From the NCBI GenBank assembly GCA_044339595.1, contig JBIIVF010000124.1, positions 1 to 7,015 on the forward strand: a DNA stretch of 7,015 bases. Reading direction: 5' to 3'. Below are positions 1 through 6,896 of this stretch, one piece after another. The position numbers were made by a program, and so were the translations under genes. The notes below the pieces were generated by a model. The model worked only from the letters and a program-made list of their open reading frames with translations. It ran no database searches and had not been told where the DNA came from. Every line of letters starts with the position of its first letter. The first letter of the stretch is position 1. This DNA comes from CAZTGZ01 sp044339595 (GTDB lineage: Bacteria > Bacteroidota > Bacteroidia > NS11-12g > UBA9320).

Positions 1-26
1 ATTTATTGTATTTTAATCTGTTCATT

Positions 27-794
27 ATGAAAACGGCTCCATTTTTACTCATCCTATTTCTAATTGCTGCAGGCTCGATTACAGCTGAGGCCCAAAACAA
101 AGACACGGATGCTGCAGCTCGTTTTCGTTTTGGTTTAAAAGGTTCTGCCAACATCAATTGGGTAAAGGCCAATTCCAAGAATGTTGAAAATGATGGGGCT
201 CGTTTAGGCTACAGTTACGGATTAATGGGCGATTATAATTTTACAGACAATTATGCCATCAGCACAGAGTTTCTCATCACACAAATCAATGCAAATATCT
301 CTTTTGTGAATCCGATGATACAGAGTACAACCTTAAAAGGAGACAGCATTAAGCATACTTTTGATGACGCAGGGGCTGTTTTTAAAATCAAATATGTACA
401 AATACCCATTTCGATTAAGTTTAAAACCAAAGAAATCGGCCTGGTAACCTATTGGGCTCAGTTCGGATTCGCTCCTTGCTTTTTGGCCAACGCCAAAGCG
501 GATTATACCGGAGTTCAGCCGGTAGAAGAATATGAAAAACTGCTTGTGAATGATAATGCCAACGACTTATACCACTTGGTTGACACCAAGGATGATGTGT
601 TGTTCAACGACCGGGTGTTTTTTATGCGTTTGCCTTTGATCATCGGAGGCGGAATTGAATACAATTTATCCGGAAATACCTCTCTTTACGCCGGATTGCG
701 CGTTGATAACGGTTTTACCAATACCTTTAACAAGGATGAAAAGACCAAAGCCAATTTGAATTACGTGAGTATAACGGCGGGCATTTTCTTCTAA
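27..794 (+). CDS. PorT-family-like outer membrane beta-barrel protein
   Basis: Predicted 255-residue outer-membrane barrel of unknown specific function. Residues 1-23 form a signal peptide: Lys2, a hydrophobic run LLILFLIAAG, then a likely cleavage after TAEAQ. The rest alternates amphipathic beta strands with turns (for example FRFGLKG near 33-39, YSYGLMGDYNF near 62-72, KYVQIPISIKFK near 122-133, RLPLIIGGGIEYNL near 201-214) and ends in Phe-Phe, as expected of a BAM-inserted barrel. The 'Y-x-Q-I-P-I' strand is typical of the OMP_b-brl_2/PorT-like family, which is broad; membership does not make this the PorT secretion component. An acidic insertion around 158-196 is probably an extracellular loop. 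The ATG at 27 is chosen over an in-frame TTG at 6 because it puts the charged residue directly before the hydrophobic core. No Shine-Dalgarno is visible and the promoter lies outside the window. nadE starts 12 nt downstream, suggesting co-transcription. The family call is fairly sure; the ligand or role is unknown. Confidence 0.82.
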   Translation: MKTAPFLLILFLIAAGSITAEAQNKDTDAAARFRFGLKGSANINWVKANSKNVENDGARLGYSYGLMGDYNFTDNYAISTEFLITQINANISFVNPMIQSTTLKGDSIKHTFDDAGAVFKIKYVQIPISIKFKTKEIGLVTYWAQFGFAPCFLANAKADYTGVQPVEEYEKLLVNDNANDLYHLVDTKDDVLFNDRVFFMRLPLIIGGGIEYNLSGNTSLYAGLRVDNGFTNTFNKDEKTKANLNYVSITAGIFF

Positions 795-806
795 AATTTT
801 TTGAAC

Positions 807-2444
807 ATGAGAATCGCCCTCGCGCAATTGAACTATACCATTGGTGATTTTGAGGGCAACCTTCAAAAAAAGCGTTTAGCTATACAAGAGGCCCTTGAAC
901 AAGGCGCTCAGTTAATTATATTTTCTGAGCTTTCTATTTGTGGATACATACCCAAAGACACCCTCGATTACAACAGTTTCATTGAACGATGCGATGGTGC
1001 CGTGAAGGCCTTGTTGCCGGACAGTCATCGAATCGGGATTGTATTGGGATCGCCTGTTTTCTCGCATCTTTCAGACGGAAAACGCCTTTACAATGCCGCA
1101 TTGCTCCTTCATAAAGGAGAGGTTCAATATCAAATCAACAAGACCCTCCTGCCCACGTATGACATTTTCGATGAGTACCGATATTTCGAGCCCAATCGGG
1201 ATTTTCAGATTGTCCATTTTGAAGGCATCCGCATCGCACTCACCATTTGTGAAGATTTGTGGAACATCGATGAAACGCCGATGTATCCGGTTACTCCCAT
1301 GGAAAAACTGTTGGCGTTTGACCCGCAGTTAATGATCAATATCAGTGGTTCGCCTTACAGTTATAACCATACGGATGAACGTCGGAAACTCATGCAAGCC
1401 AATGCCAGAAAATACAATCTGCCTTTGGTGTACGTCAACCAGACCGGCGCCCATACCGATGTGATCTTTGACGGTGGATCCATGTTCATCGATCGGGATG
1501 GTGAAGTGATTGAAGAACTCGCTTTTTTTAGAGAAGAAATCAAGGTGATCGATTGGGTGGCGGATGGCAAATACGGTCATCAAACGCCCAAAGTTCGGAA
1601 TGAAGACATCGAAATGATTCATCGGGCACTGATCAGCGGATTGAGGGATTATTTCCATAAAAGTGGATTTAAGAAAGCGGTTCTTGGCTTAAGCGGTGGA
1701 ATTGATTCTGCTTTGGTAAATGCGCTGGCTGTAGAAGCATTAGGACCCGAACAAGTGCTGTCGGTGATGTTGCCTTCGGTTTATTCCTCCAAAGGATCCG
1801 TAGATGATTCTATTGCACTATGCGAACTCACCGGAAATCCCTATCAAATTTTACCCATCAAGAACATAGTTTCGGAATATGAGAACACGCTGTCTCCAGT
1901 ATTTCAAGGATTGTCCCCGGATGTTACGGAAGAGAATGTGCAGGCCAGATCCAGGGGTGTTTTATTGATGGCCATCAGCAATAAATTGGGGAATATTCTA
2001 CTGAATACCAGCAACAAAAGTGAATCTGCCGTTGGTTATGCCACTTTGTATGGTGATATGTGCGGAGGAATCTCCGTAATCGGCGATTTGTACAAGACTC
2101 AAGTGTATGCACTGTGCAGTCATATCAACGAAAAGCACAAAATGATTCCGGATGCCATCATTCACAAAGCACCTTCAGCAGAATTGCGTCCCGGACAACT
2201 TGATTCAGATAGCCTTCCACCTTATGAATTACTCGATGCAATTTTGTTCCATTACATTGAAAATCAAAGAGGCTGGCAAGAGATCGTCGCCATGGGTTTC
2301 GATGAACACATCGTTCGAAAAATTGTGAAGATGGTGGATCGAAATGAGTACAAGCGCTTTCAGGCCGCGCCTACTTTGCGCATTTCCCACAAGGCTTTTG
2401 GCATGGGTCGACAAATGCCCTTGGTCGCAAAATATTTCTATTAA
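807..2444 (+). CDS. nadE: Glutamine-dependent NAD+ synthetase
   Basis: Cytosolic enzyme for the last step of NAD synthesis: deamido-NAD+ + ATP + glutamine gives NAD+, AMP, PPi and glutamate. At 545 residues it has the usual two-domain form. The N-terminal nitrilase-type glutaminase domain (about 1-255) shows the catalytic triad as Glu41 (FSELSICGY), Lys112 (INKTLLP) and Cys148 (TICEDLW). The C-terminal synthetase domain (about 270-545) has the ATP pyrophosphatase P-loop SGGIDS at 296-301, then NTSNKSE at 400-406, APSAELRPGQ at 455-464 and RISHKAFG at 525-532. All expected catalytic residues are present, so it should make ammonia from glutamine and channel it internally. The ATG at 807 is preferred to a TTG two codons upstream because MRIALAQLN is the normal start of the nitrilase fold. 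It sits 12 nt after the barrel gene and 5 nt before the epimerase gene, probably in one transcript. In Flavobacterium-type genomes nadE is often followed by gldB/gldC (from memory); here it is not. Confidence 0.97.
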   Translation: MRIALAQLNYTIGDFEGNLQKKRLAIQEALEQGAQLIIFSELSICGYIPKDTLDYNSFIERCDGAVKALLPDSHRIGIVLGSPVFSHLSDGKRLYNAALLLHKGEVQYQINKTLLPTYDIFDEYRYFEPNRDFQIVHFEGIRIALTICEDLWNIDETPMYPVTPMEKLLAFDPQLMINISGSPYSYNHTDERRKLMQANARKYNLPLVYVNQTGAHTDVIFDGGSMFIDRDGEVIEELAFFREEIKVIDWVADGKYGHQTPKVRNEDIEMIHRALISGLRDYFHKSGFKKAVLGLSGGIDSALVNALAVEALGPEQVLSVMLPSVYSSKGSVDDSIALCELTGNPYQILPIKNIVSEYENTLSPVFQGLSPDVTEENVQARSRGVLLMAISNKLGNILLNTSNKSESAVGYATLYGDMCGGISVIGDLYKTQVYALCSHINEKHKMIPDAIIHKAPSAELRPGQLDSDSLPPYELLDAILFHYIENQRGWQEIVAMGFDEHIVRKIVKMVDRNEYKRFQAAPTLRISHKAFGMGRQMPLVAKYFY

Positions 2445-2449
2445 ATAAA

Positions 2450-3310
2450 ATGTCTCCAAAAAGTTCTATCGTCTTGCAAAACGGGCTTGTACAAGCCGGT
2501 ATATACCCTTTGGGAGCTGAGCTTCATTCCCTCAAAAACATCCAAACATCGCAGGAATATATGTGGCAGGCCAATCCTGAATACTGGAACCGTCATGCCC
2601 CCATTCTATTCCCTATCGTGGGTCGATTAAAGGAACACAGCTTTGTTTTTGAAGACAAATCCTATTCATTAGTACAACACGGATTTGCGAGGGAATCAGC
2701 ATTCGAAGTGGTACATCAAGAAGAAGCTGAAGCCACCTTTCGCTTGAGGAATGACAACATCCACGAAAATTCTTATCCATTCAACTTCATTTTTGACGTC
2801 ACTTATACGCTGAAGGAAAATAAACTTCGTCAGACTTTTCGTTGCAAAAATATAGGATCCTCACCCATGTATTTTTCCTTTGGAGGGCATCCTGCCTTTA
2901 ACTGTGCTCCGATCGAATCCGGGAGTCTTGTATTTGAACCTGAATTGAACCACGATTTATTGCGGCTCTCAGAAGGAACCATTCAGGATAAACCTGCAGA
3001 GCACCTTCATCTTTCCAGATTACCTTTAGATTCGAATACCTTCAACCAGGATGCCCTCATTTTTGAAAACACGAAAAATCTAAGCATTACCTTGTTTCAT
3101 GGAAAGGACGCGGTTTTACGGGTAGATACTGAAAACATGCCATCCTTGGGGATATGGTCTAAGCCGGGAGCACCTTATGTATGCATTGAGCCCTGGGATG
3201 GATTGGCAGATTTTGAAAGCCACCATGGGGACATTCGACAAAAAAGAGGAATTATCGAACTGCTGCCCGGGAAGGAATATGAAAACGGGTTTAGTTTTGA
3301 GATTTTTTGA
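2450..3310 (+). CDS. Aldose 1-epimerase family protein (LacX-like)
   Basis: A 286-residue galactose-mutarotase-fold protein, predicted to interconvert alpha and beta anomers of a hexose or sugar phosphate in the cytosol. No signal peptide is seen. The fold's catalytic positions are recognisable: His77 in QHGFAR, His147 in GGHPAFN (the general acid histidine of the family) and Glu247 in CIEPWDG (the general base). GAELHSLKN near 22-30 and the 'HAPILFPIVGRL' segment at 49-60 match the LacX-like subgroup rather than classical GalM, which is longer (about 340 residues). The real substrate is not evident: there are no sugar-catabolism genes around it, and LacX-like proteins are often poorly characterised. 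The ATG at 2450 is 5 nt after the nadE stop, so translation is probably coupled. The stop is followed by a convergent gap with no clear hairpin-plus-T terminator. Length and catalytic residues suggest an intact, functional gene. Confidence 0.9.
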   Translation: MSPKSSIVLQNGLVQAGIYPLGAELHSLKNIQTSQEYMWQANPEYWNRHAPILFPIVGRLKEHSFVFEDKSYSLVQHGFARESAFEVVHQEEAEATFRLRNDNIHENSYPFNFIFDVTYTLKENKLRQTFRCKNIGSSPMYFSFGGHPAFNCAPIESGSLVFEPELNHDLLRLSEGTIQDKPAEHLHLSRLPLDSNTFNQDALIFENTKNLSITLFHGKDAVLRVDTENMPSLGIWSKPGAPYVCIEPWDGLADFESHHGDIRQKRGIIELLPGKEYENGFSFEIF

Positions 3311-3502
3311 TTGGTCGTAAAAATTCCCAAGTCGATTTTGAAGATTCCTTAAGAAGGTCGTTTTACACTTGGCCTCATCGGGATCCCCGCATTGCCTTTA
3401 TACCTTAAAACTTGATTCCAATAGCCGAGACACCAATGGAGCGCTAAACATTAAATCGTTAAATCGTTAAATCGCTAAATCGCTAAATCGTTAAATCCCC
3501 CC
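3311..3502. other. Convergent intergenic region
   Basis: This 192-nt gap separates the 3' ends of the epimerase gene (plus) and the DUF4835 gene (minus). I see no plausible ORF. There are only weak palindromes: CCTTAAGAAGG at 3347-3357 (4-bp stem) and GGGATCCC at 3380-3387 (no loop). Neither forms a convincing intrinsic terminator for either block. The main structure is the octamer array at 3451-3498, followed by a C6 run (3497-3502). Confidence 0.7.
3451..3498. repeat. Six-copy 8-bp tandem repeat (YTAAATCG)
   Basis: Consecutive octamers read TTAAATCG (x3), CTAAATCG (x2) and a final TTAAATCC, a 48-bp array with one variable first base and one terminal mismatch. A degenerate CTAAACA just upstream (3444-3450) may be a decayed copy. 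The array ends at a C6 run touching the stop codon of the minus-strand DUF4835 gene, so it lies in that gene's 3' untranslated region. The period of 8 is not a multiple of three, and no reading frame uses it. Short tandem arrays of this composition occur between genes in some Bacteroidota (recollection); function is unknown. Confidence 0.9.
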
Positions 3503-4399
3503 TCAATTCTTCATAATCCCCGTCTCGTAATCATTTCGATTCGAAGGATCAATTTTAGAGAGCAATTCAAATACTTTGTTTTTCTGGGTTGGCGACGCTT
3601 TGGAGAAAATGCTGATGATTTCGGCGCTTTTGGCGTTAAAGAACACTTTCAAAGAAACAGAATTCGGCAGCACCTCGAATACAGATTTCATGCTCACCAA
3701 CGCTTCATACACCATATTCCGGCCGGTTTCCATGTCTTTACTCATCACATCGAGGCCTTTCATGTGATATTGATATAAGGCCACGCGCATCGGCTTGTAC
3801 CGATCATCCAACAAATTTTCGATGATATAATATCGGTTTCTGTTTCCTTTGCCGTCATTCGGACCCCAACCTTGTACACTGGCCGCAGCATTCTTCACAG
3901 CCATGGCTTTGTTGTAATAATCGGTACCCCCATTCAAATGGTAACTATCATAATCCATCCCGATAATCAAATAGGCATAAAATCCCAATACAGAGGTGAG
4001 GTTGGTGGTAAAGGCATTCTCCTGAAAATCAAGGGCTTGCAATTGAGAATATTGAAAATCAAAATTCTCATCCACATGCTTGAAAATCACCGTATTGTAA
4101 TTGGTTCCATACACCGGGCGACTGCTTTGAATGCTCAATCTGGCCTTAAACTGATCTATGTTGAAATCCAGAATTTCTATGATAAAATTGCAATCAATGC
4201 GTTCCGACATCTGCACATTGTCTGCCGTCCATTTGCGGTTATTCATAAACTGGATGATGCTGTTCTTCATCTCAATAAAGATCTCCCGATTCGTGGTTTG
4301 AATCTGGGTGGTTACAATATCCACATTGCAATTCAGTTCCTGCGCGAAGGGCTTCAACGCCGAAAAACTCAAGAACAGAACAAATAAGAGTTTCTTCAT
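3503..4399 (-). CDS. porD: DUF4835 family protein, type IX secretion-associated PorD
   Basis: A 298-residue exported protein. Residues 1-20 are a signal peptide (MKKLLFVLFLSFSALKPFAQ), giving a mature protein starting ELNCNV, which is characteristic of the DUF4835 family. Other family-like segments are FMNNRKW (51-57), ERIDC (66-70), SRPVYGTNYNT (93-103), the strongly conserved LTSVLGFYAYLIIGMDYDSY (134-153) and RNRYYIIENL (187-196). Cys24 and Cys70 may form a disulfide; this is inference. The family is restricted to Bacteroidota, and I recall it being named PorD for an association with the type IX secretion system; its biochemical role is not established. An in-frame ATG 31 codons upstream (4492) is rejected because it lies inside coaBC and precedes the signal peptide; the ATG at 4399 starts one base after the coaBC stop (TAA-T-ATG), implying translational coupling. 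In many relatives recN follows this gene; here the block ends. Family assignment is strong; the secretion role is inferred from the name. Confidence 0.88.
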   Translation of the reverse strand: MKKLLFVLFLSFSALKPFAQELNCNVDIVTTQIQTTNREIFIEMKNSIIQFMNNRKWTADNVQMSERIDCNFIIEILDFNIDQFKARLSIQSSRPVYGTNYNTVIFKHVDENFDFQYSQLQALDFQENAFTTNLTSVLGFYAYLIIGMDYDSYHLNGGTDYYNKAMAVKNAAASVQGWGPNDGKGNRNRYYIIENLLDDRYKPMRVALYQYHMKGLDVMSKDMETGRNMVYEALVSMKSVFEVLPNSVSLKVFFNAKSAEIISIFSKASPTQKNKVFELLSKIDPSNRNDYETGIMKN

Positions 4400-4400
4400 A

Positions 4401-5594
4401 TTAAAACTTTGAAAGGAAATGGTCAGCAATGTCTTTGGCGACCGCCCTTTTGGTTTTGGTTTCAAACGGTATCGCTCCATTTGATTTGTCAATTATCGTA
4501 ATTTTATTGGTGTCTTTTCCAAATCCTGCCGTTTCATCGCGCAAAGAATTCAACACAATGCTGTCGAGATTCTTTTGCGTGAGCTTTTTGATGGCATTTT
4601 CTTCTTCATGATCGGTTTCCAACGCAAATCCAAACAAGACCTGGTTTTCGCCTTTCATTTTGCCCAATGCTGCTAAAGTATCCGGAGACTTAACGAGCAA
4701 TAATTCGAAATGGTCTGACTTCTTTTTAATCTTTGTGTCAGATTTAACTTCCGGTCGATAATCTGCCACGGCAGCGGCTAAAATTGCGCCATCGCACTTT
4801 TTGAAAATGGAGGTGCATGTTTCAAACATACTTTCCGCATCCACCACGGAATGCACTTCAATATTTGGATGATTCGGTCTCAAATTAACCGGTCCCAATA
4901 CCAAAAACACCTTCCCACCGCGATCCGCAATTTCTTCGGCTATACAAATGCCCATTTTACCGGAAGACATGTTGCCAATAAATCGAACCGGATCGATAAA
5001 TTCATGGGTTGGACCGGCATTCACCAAGACGGTTTTGCCTTCAAAATCTTGCTTTTGGAATGAAGTTTCGAGAAAAGCCATAATATGCTCAGGCTCTGCC
5101 ATTCTTCCCTGCCCGTTCAGTCCACTTGCGAGTTCTCCGGATTCGGCAGGTACAACGCCCACCCCCATCGATTCGAGGCTGGCTAAATTTCTTAAAGTTG
5201 TAGGATGCACATACATGTCTAAATCCATGGCCGGCGCTACCAACACCTTAGATCGGGCCGATAGCCAAACAGCCAGCAAGAGGTTATCACACAAACCCAT
5301 GGCCATCGCCGCCAGGGTATTGGCCGTTGCCGGTGCAATCAGCAACACATCCGCCCAAAGGGCCAATTCTACGTGATTGTTCCAGGTTCCGTCTTCCGGA
5401 TTAAAATATTCCGAATAAACCGGATTTTTCGAAAGAGTCGCCAAGGTTAAAGGAGAGATAAAGTCCGCAGCAGATGGTGTCATAATCACCCGCACATCGG
5501 CCCCTGCCTTCACCAAAAGACGTATTAAAAATGCTGACTTATAGGCGGCAATGCTTCCGCAAACGCCTAAAAGTACTTTTTTATTTTGTAGCAT
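4401..5594 (-). CDS. coaBC: Bifunctional phosphopantothenoylcysteine decarboxylase/synthetase
   Basis: A 397-residue cytosolic flavoenzyme of coenzyme A synthesis. CoaB joins cysteine to 4'-phosphopantothenate using CTP; CoaC (FMN) decarboxylates the product to 4'-phosphopantetheine. The CoaC domain spans about 1-180: flavoprotein start KVLLGVCGSIAAYKS, active-site His74 (NNHVELALWAD), FMN-binding PATANT (88-93), PAMDLDMY (121-128) and the substrate-flap segment ELASGLNGQGRM (154-165). The CoaB domain spans about 186-397: VNAGPTHEFIDPVRFI (191-206), GNMSSGKMG (207-215), AAAVADYRP (273-281) and KIKKK (288-292). Aligned by eye to E. coli Dfp, Asn125 becomes Asp123 and the redox Cys158 becomes Ser157; I suspect both are common in Bacteroidota, but I cannot verify this. 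The length is normal. The start overlaps the 3' end of rpoZ by 14 nt and the stop is 1 nt from porD, so expression should be tied to the operon. The identity is secure. Confidence 0.97.
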   Translation of the reverse strand: MLQNKKVLLGVCGSIAAYKSAFLIRLLVKAGADVRVIMTPSAADFISPLTLATLSKNPVYSEYFNPEDGTWNNHVELALWADVLLIAPATANTLAAMAMGLCDNLLLAVWLSARSKVLVAPAMDLDMYVHPTTLRNLASLESMGVGVVPAESGELASGLNGQGRMAEPEHIMAFLETSFQKQDFEGKTVLVNAGPTHEFIDPVRFIGNMSSGKMGICIAEEIADRGGKVFLVLGPVNLRPNHPNIEVHSVVDAESMFETCTSIFKKCDGAILAAAVADYRPEVKSDTKIKKKSDHFELLLVKSPDTLAALGKMKGENQVLFGFALETDHEEENAIKKLTQKNLDSIVLNSLRDETAGFGKDTNKITIIDKSNGAIPFETKTKRAVAKDIADHFLSKF

Positions 5595-5907
5595 CCGGGG
5601 AAGGATTTCTGAAATAAATCTTTCCTTCGAGTAATTCCTGAACGGCTAATAAAGTTGGTTTTGGAAGAGATTCATAATATTTAGAAATCTCGATTTGTTC
5701 TCTGTTTTCAAACACTTCTTCCAGATTGTCGCCATCGGTAGCAAATTCTTCAAGCTTACCGTGAAGTTCATTCTTCATTTCAGAAGCAATCTGATTCGAC
5801 CTTTTAGATAAGATTACCAGTGATTCGTACAAATTACCGGTTCTTTCATCCAATTTTCTGGTGTCGTGTGGCGTGGTGGTTGACGGTGCGTCTGTATATT
5901 TGGTCAT
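5581..5907 (-). CDS. rpoZ: DNA-directed RNA polymerase subunit omega
   Basis: A 108-residue protein matching the Bacteroidota form of omega, the small subunit that helps fold and hold the beta' subunit in RNA polymerase. The Rpb6/omega core is visible at about 24-50: NLYESLVILSKRSNQIASEM, corresponding to the family's 'hydrophobic-hydrophobic-A/S-K-R-A/S-xx-I' helix. An acidic middle (52-72) and a conserved-looking PTLLAVQELLEGKI segment (84-97) follow. The first 20 residues are polar and Thr-rich, probably disordered. The ATG at 5907 lies 21 nt after the bamD stop, with an A9 tract just upstream in place of a Shine-Dalgarno, in keeping with AT-rich initiation regions in this phylum. The last 14 nt overlap coaBC in another frame. 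Adjacency to coaBC also occurs outside Bacteroidota (gmk–rpoZ–coaBC orders), which supports the call. Omega proteins are short and divergent, so residue-level similarity is modest; context carries part of the weight. Confidence 0.92.
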   Translation of the reverse strand: MTKYTDAPSTTTPHDTRKLDERTGNLYESLVILSKRSNQIASEMKNELHGKLEEFATDGDNLEEVFENREQIEISKYYESLPKPTLLAVQELLEGKIYFRNPSPDATK

Positions 5908-5928
5908 AATGTTTTTTTTTAAAATGGA

Positions 5929-6726
5929 TTATTTGATTTTTTCGAGCTGATCTTTGATTTTCTTTTCGAGTTTGATGGATTCTTGCTGATAAGCTCCTTG
6001 GCCCCTGTATTCGTCTTGATAGCTTTTCAACAAAGTCAAGGCTTGTTTGAATCGCTCCTTTTGCATTTTTTCGATGCTGTTACCGGCATATAAATAGGCT
6101 GCCTTAGAAGCATTGAACAACATTTCCTCTTTCCACGGAATATCCGGATAAAGATTTACGCCTCCTTGTAAAGCTACCATGGCCGCTTTATAATCTCCGA
6201 TGTTCAGAAAAAGCATGGCATTTTTGTACGTTTTCTCATGCAATTTAGCCCGCAATTCATCCATCAGTTTGTTGCATTCTTCCACATGGCTTCCTTCCGG
6301 ATATTGATTCACAAACAGTTGCAATCGTGCAATGGCATTCTTGGTATTGGTAGGATCCAAATCATATGGCAAGCTTCGGTGATATTCACATTTGGCTGCC
6401 ATAAAAGAGGCTTCTTCCCTTTTCGGATTCAACGAATAGGTCTCCGTAAAGTTCTTGAAATGGTAGGATGCCATCGTAAACTCATCCATGTAATAATGGC
6501 AATACGCATACATTAGATAAATATCCTGTGATTCTTTCCGCTGCTTAAACGTGCCGATCAATTCTTCGAACAATGGCAGGGCGCGGTAATAGTCCTTCTT
6601 GGCATAGTAATTATTGGCCGCGACATACTTCTCTTCAGGCGTGCCCTTTTTCAGGAGCTTCGCATAGCGGTTACACCCCGTCACAAACGGAAGTACCAAC
6701 ATGAGATATAGGAGGATCTTTTTCAC
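5929..6726 (-). CDS. bamD: Outer membrane assembly lipoprotein BamD
   Basis: A 265-residue lipoprotein of the BAM complex, which inserts beta-barrel proteins into the outer membrane from the periplasmic side. The N-terminus MKKILLYLMLVLPFVTGC ends in a lipobox with acylated Cys18 (F-V-T-G-C). The body is helical TPR-like repeats: residues about 31-60 (AANNYYAKKDYYRALPLFEELI), 70-97 (YCHYYMDEFTMASYHFKNF), 104-146 (including AIARLQLFVNQYPEGS), 165-193 (NIGDYKAAMVALQGGVNLYP) and 205-240 (KERFKQALTLLKSYQDEY), with a basic coiled tail. Length fits BamD (about 245-290). The start is a GTG at 6726; the first in-frame ATG (6702, codon 9) would leave a nine-residue signal with no positive charge, so GTG is preferred. 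It is the first gene of the operon with rpoZ 21 nt downstream. A TATCTTTG promoter element lies 11 nt upstream of the start codon. The identity is secure. Confidence 0.94.
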   Translation of the reverse strand: MKKILLYLMLVLPFVTGCNRYAKLLKKGTPEEKYVAANNYYAKKDYYRALPLFEELIGTFKQRKESQDIYLMYAYCHYYMDEFTMASYHFKNFTETYSLNPKREEASFMAAKCEYHRSLPYDLDPTNTKNAIARLQLFVNQYPEGSHVEECNKLMDELRAKLHEKTYKNAMLFLNIGDYKAAMVALQGGVNLYPDIPWKEEMLFNASKAAYLYAGNSIEKMQKERFKQALTLLKSYQDEYRGQGAYQQESIKLEKKIKDQLEKIK

Positions 6727-6737
6727 AAAAAAGTCTG

Positions 6738-6771
6738 CAAAGATAATGAATTAATTGTTACAAATGAGCAA
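6738..6771 (-). promoter_or_regulatory. Predicted promoter of the bamD–rpoZ–coaBC–porD operon
   Basis: On the minus strand, TATCTTTG (6745 down to 6738) matches the Bacteroidota -7 consensus TAnnTTTG exactly. The -33 TTG is less clear: one TTG lies 23 nt upstream (6771-6769) and another 15 nt upstream (6763-6761), flanking the preferred spacing of about 19-21. Only 11 nt (CAGACTTTTTT) separate the -7 motif from the GTG start codon, so a transcript starting about 6 nt downstream would have a leader of roughly 5 nt. It is the only perfect -7 match I noticed upstream of this block. Confidence 0.6.
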
Positions 6772-6896
6772 CACAAGCATAGAACGATGAAGGTGGGGAT
6801 TTGTTACATCAAATTTGAGTTTCCTTCTTCCTTGACTTGTTTTTTAGGGCGCCCACCGGCCATTCTGCTTAATTTCAATCTTTGCACTTTCATTCT

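Noticed and set aside
1329..1658. Minus-strand 109-codon open frame inside nadE
   Set aside because: It is antisense to conserved nadE sequence, with no promoter or domain signal.
3347..3387. Possible bidirectional terminator (CCTTAAGAAGG and GGGATCCC)
   Set aside because: The stems are four pairs or have no loop, and neither is followed by a proper T-run, so an intrinsic terminator is not supported.
3451..3498. CRISPR array interpretation of the octamer repeats
   Set aside because: The units are 8 bp and directly contiguous with no spacers, and no cas genes are nearby.
3872..4387. Plus-strand 171-codon open frame opposite the DUF4835 gene
   Set aside because: It lies wholly antisense to a gene with strong family similarity and a signal peptide. 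Its translation has no recognisable domain.
4400..4492. 31-codon N-terminal extension of the DUF4835 protein
   Set aside because: It would overlap coaBC and bury the signal peptide. The ATG at 4399 gives a normal exported protein with tight coupling to coaBC.
4948..5376. Plus-strand 142-codon open frame opposite coaBC
   Set aside because: It is antisense to clear catalytic motifs of coaBC, and its translation shows no domain.
6847..6854. GGGCGCCC with a T-run as a terminator
   Set aside because: The T-run precedes the palindrome on the plus strand, and on the minus strand A residues follow it, so neither orientation makes a terminator.
6877..6884. Plus-strand AATCTTTG resembling a -7 promoter element
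   Set aside because: It has one mismatch to TAnnTTTG, no TTG at a suitable distance upstream, and no plus-strand gene in the window for it to drive.
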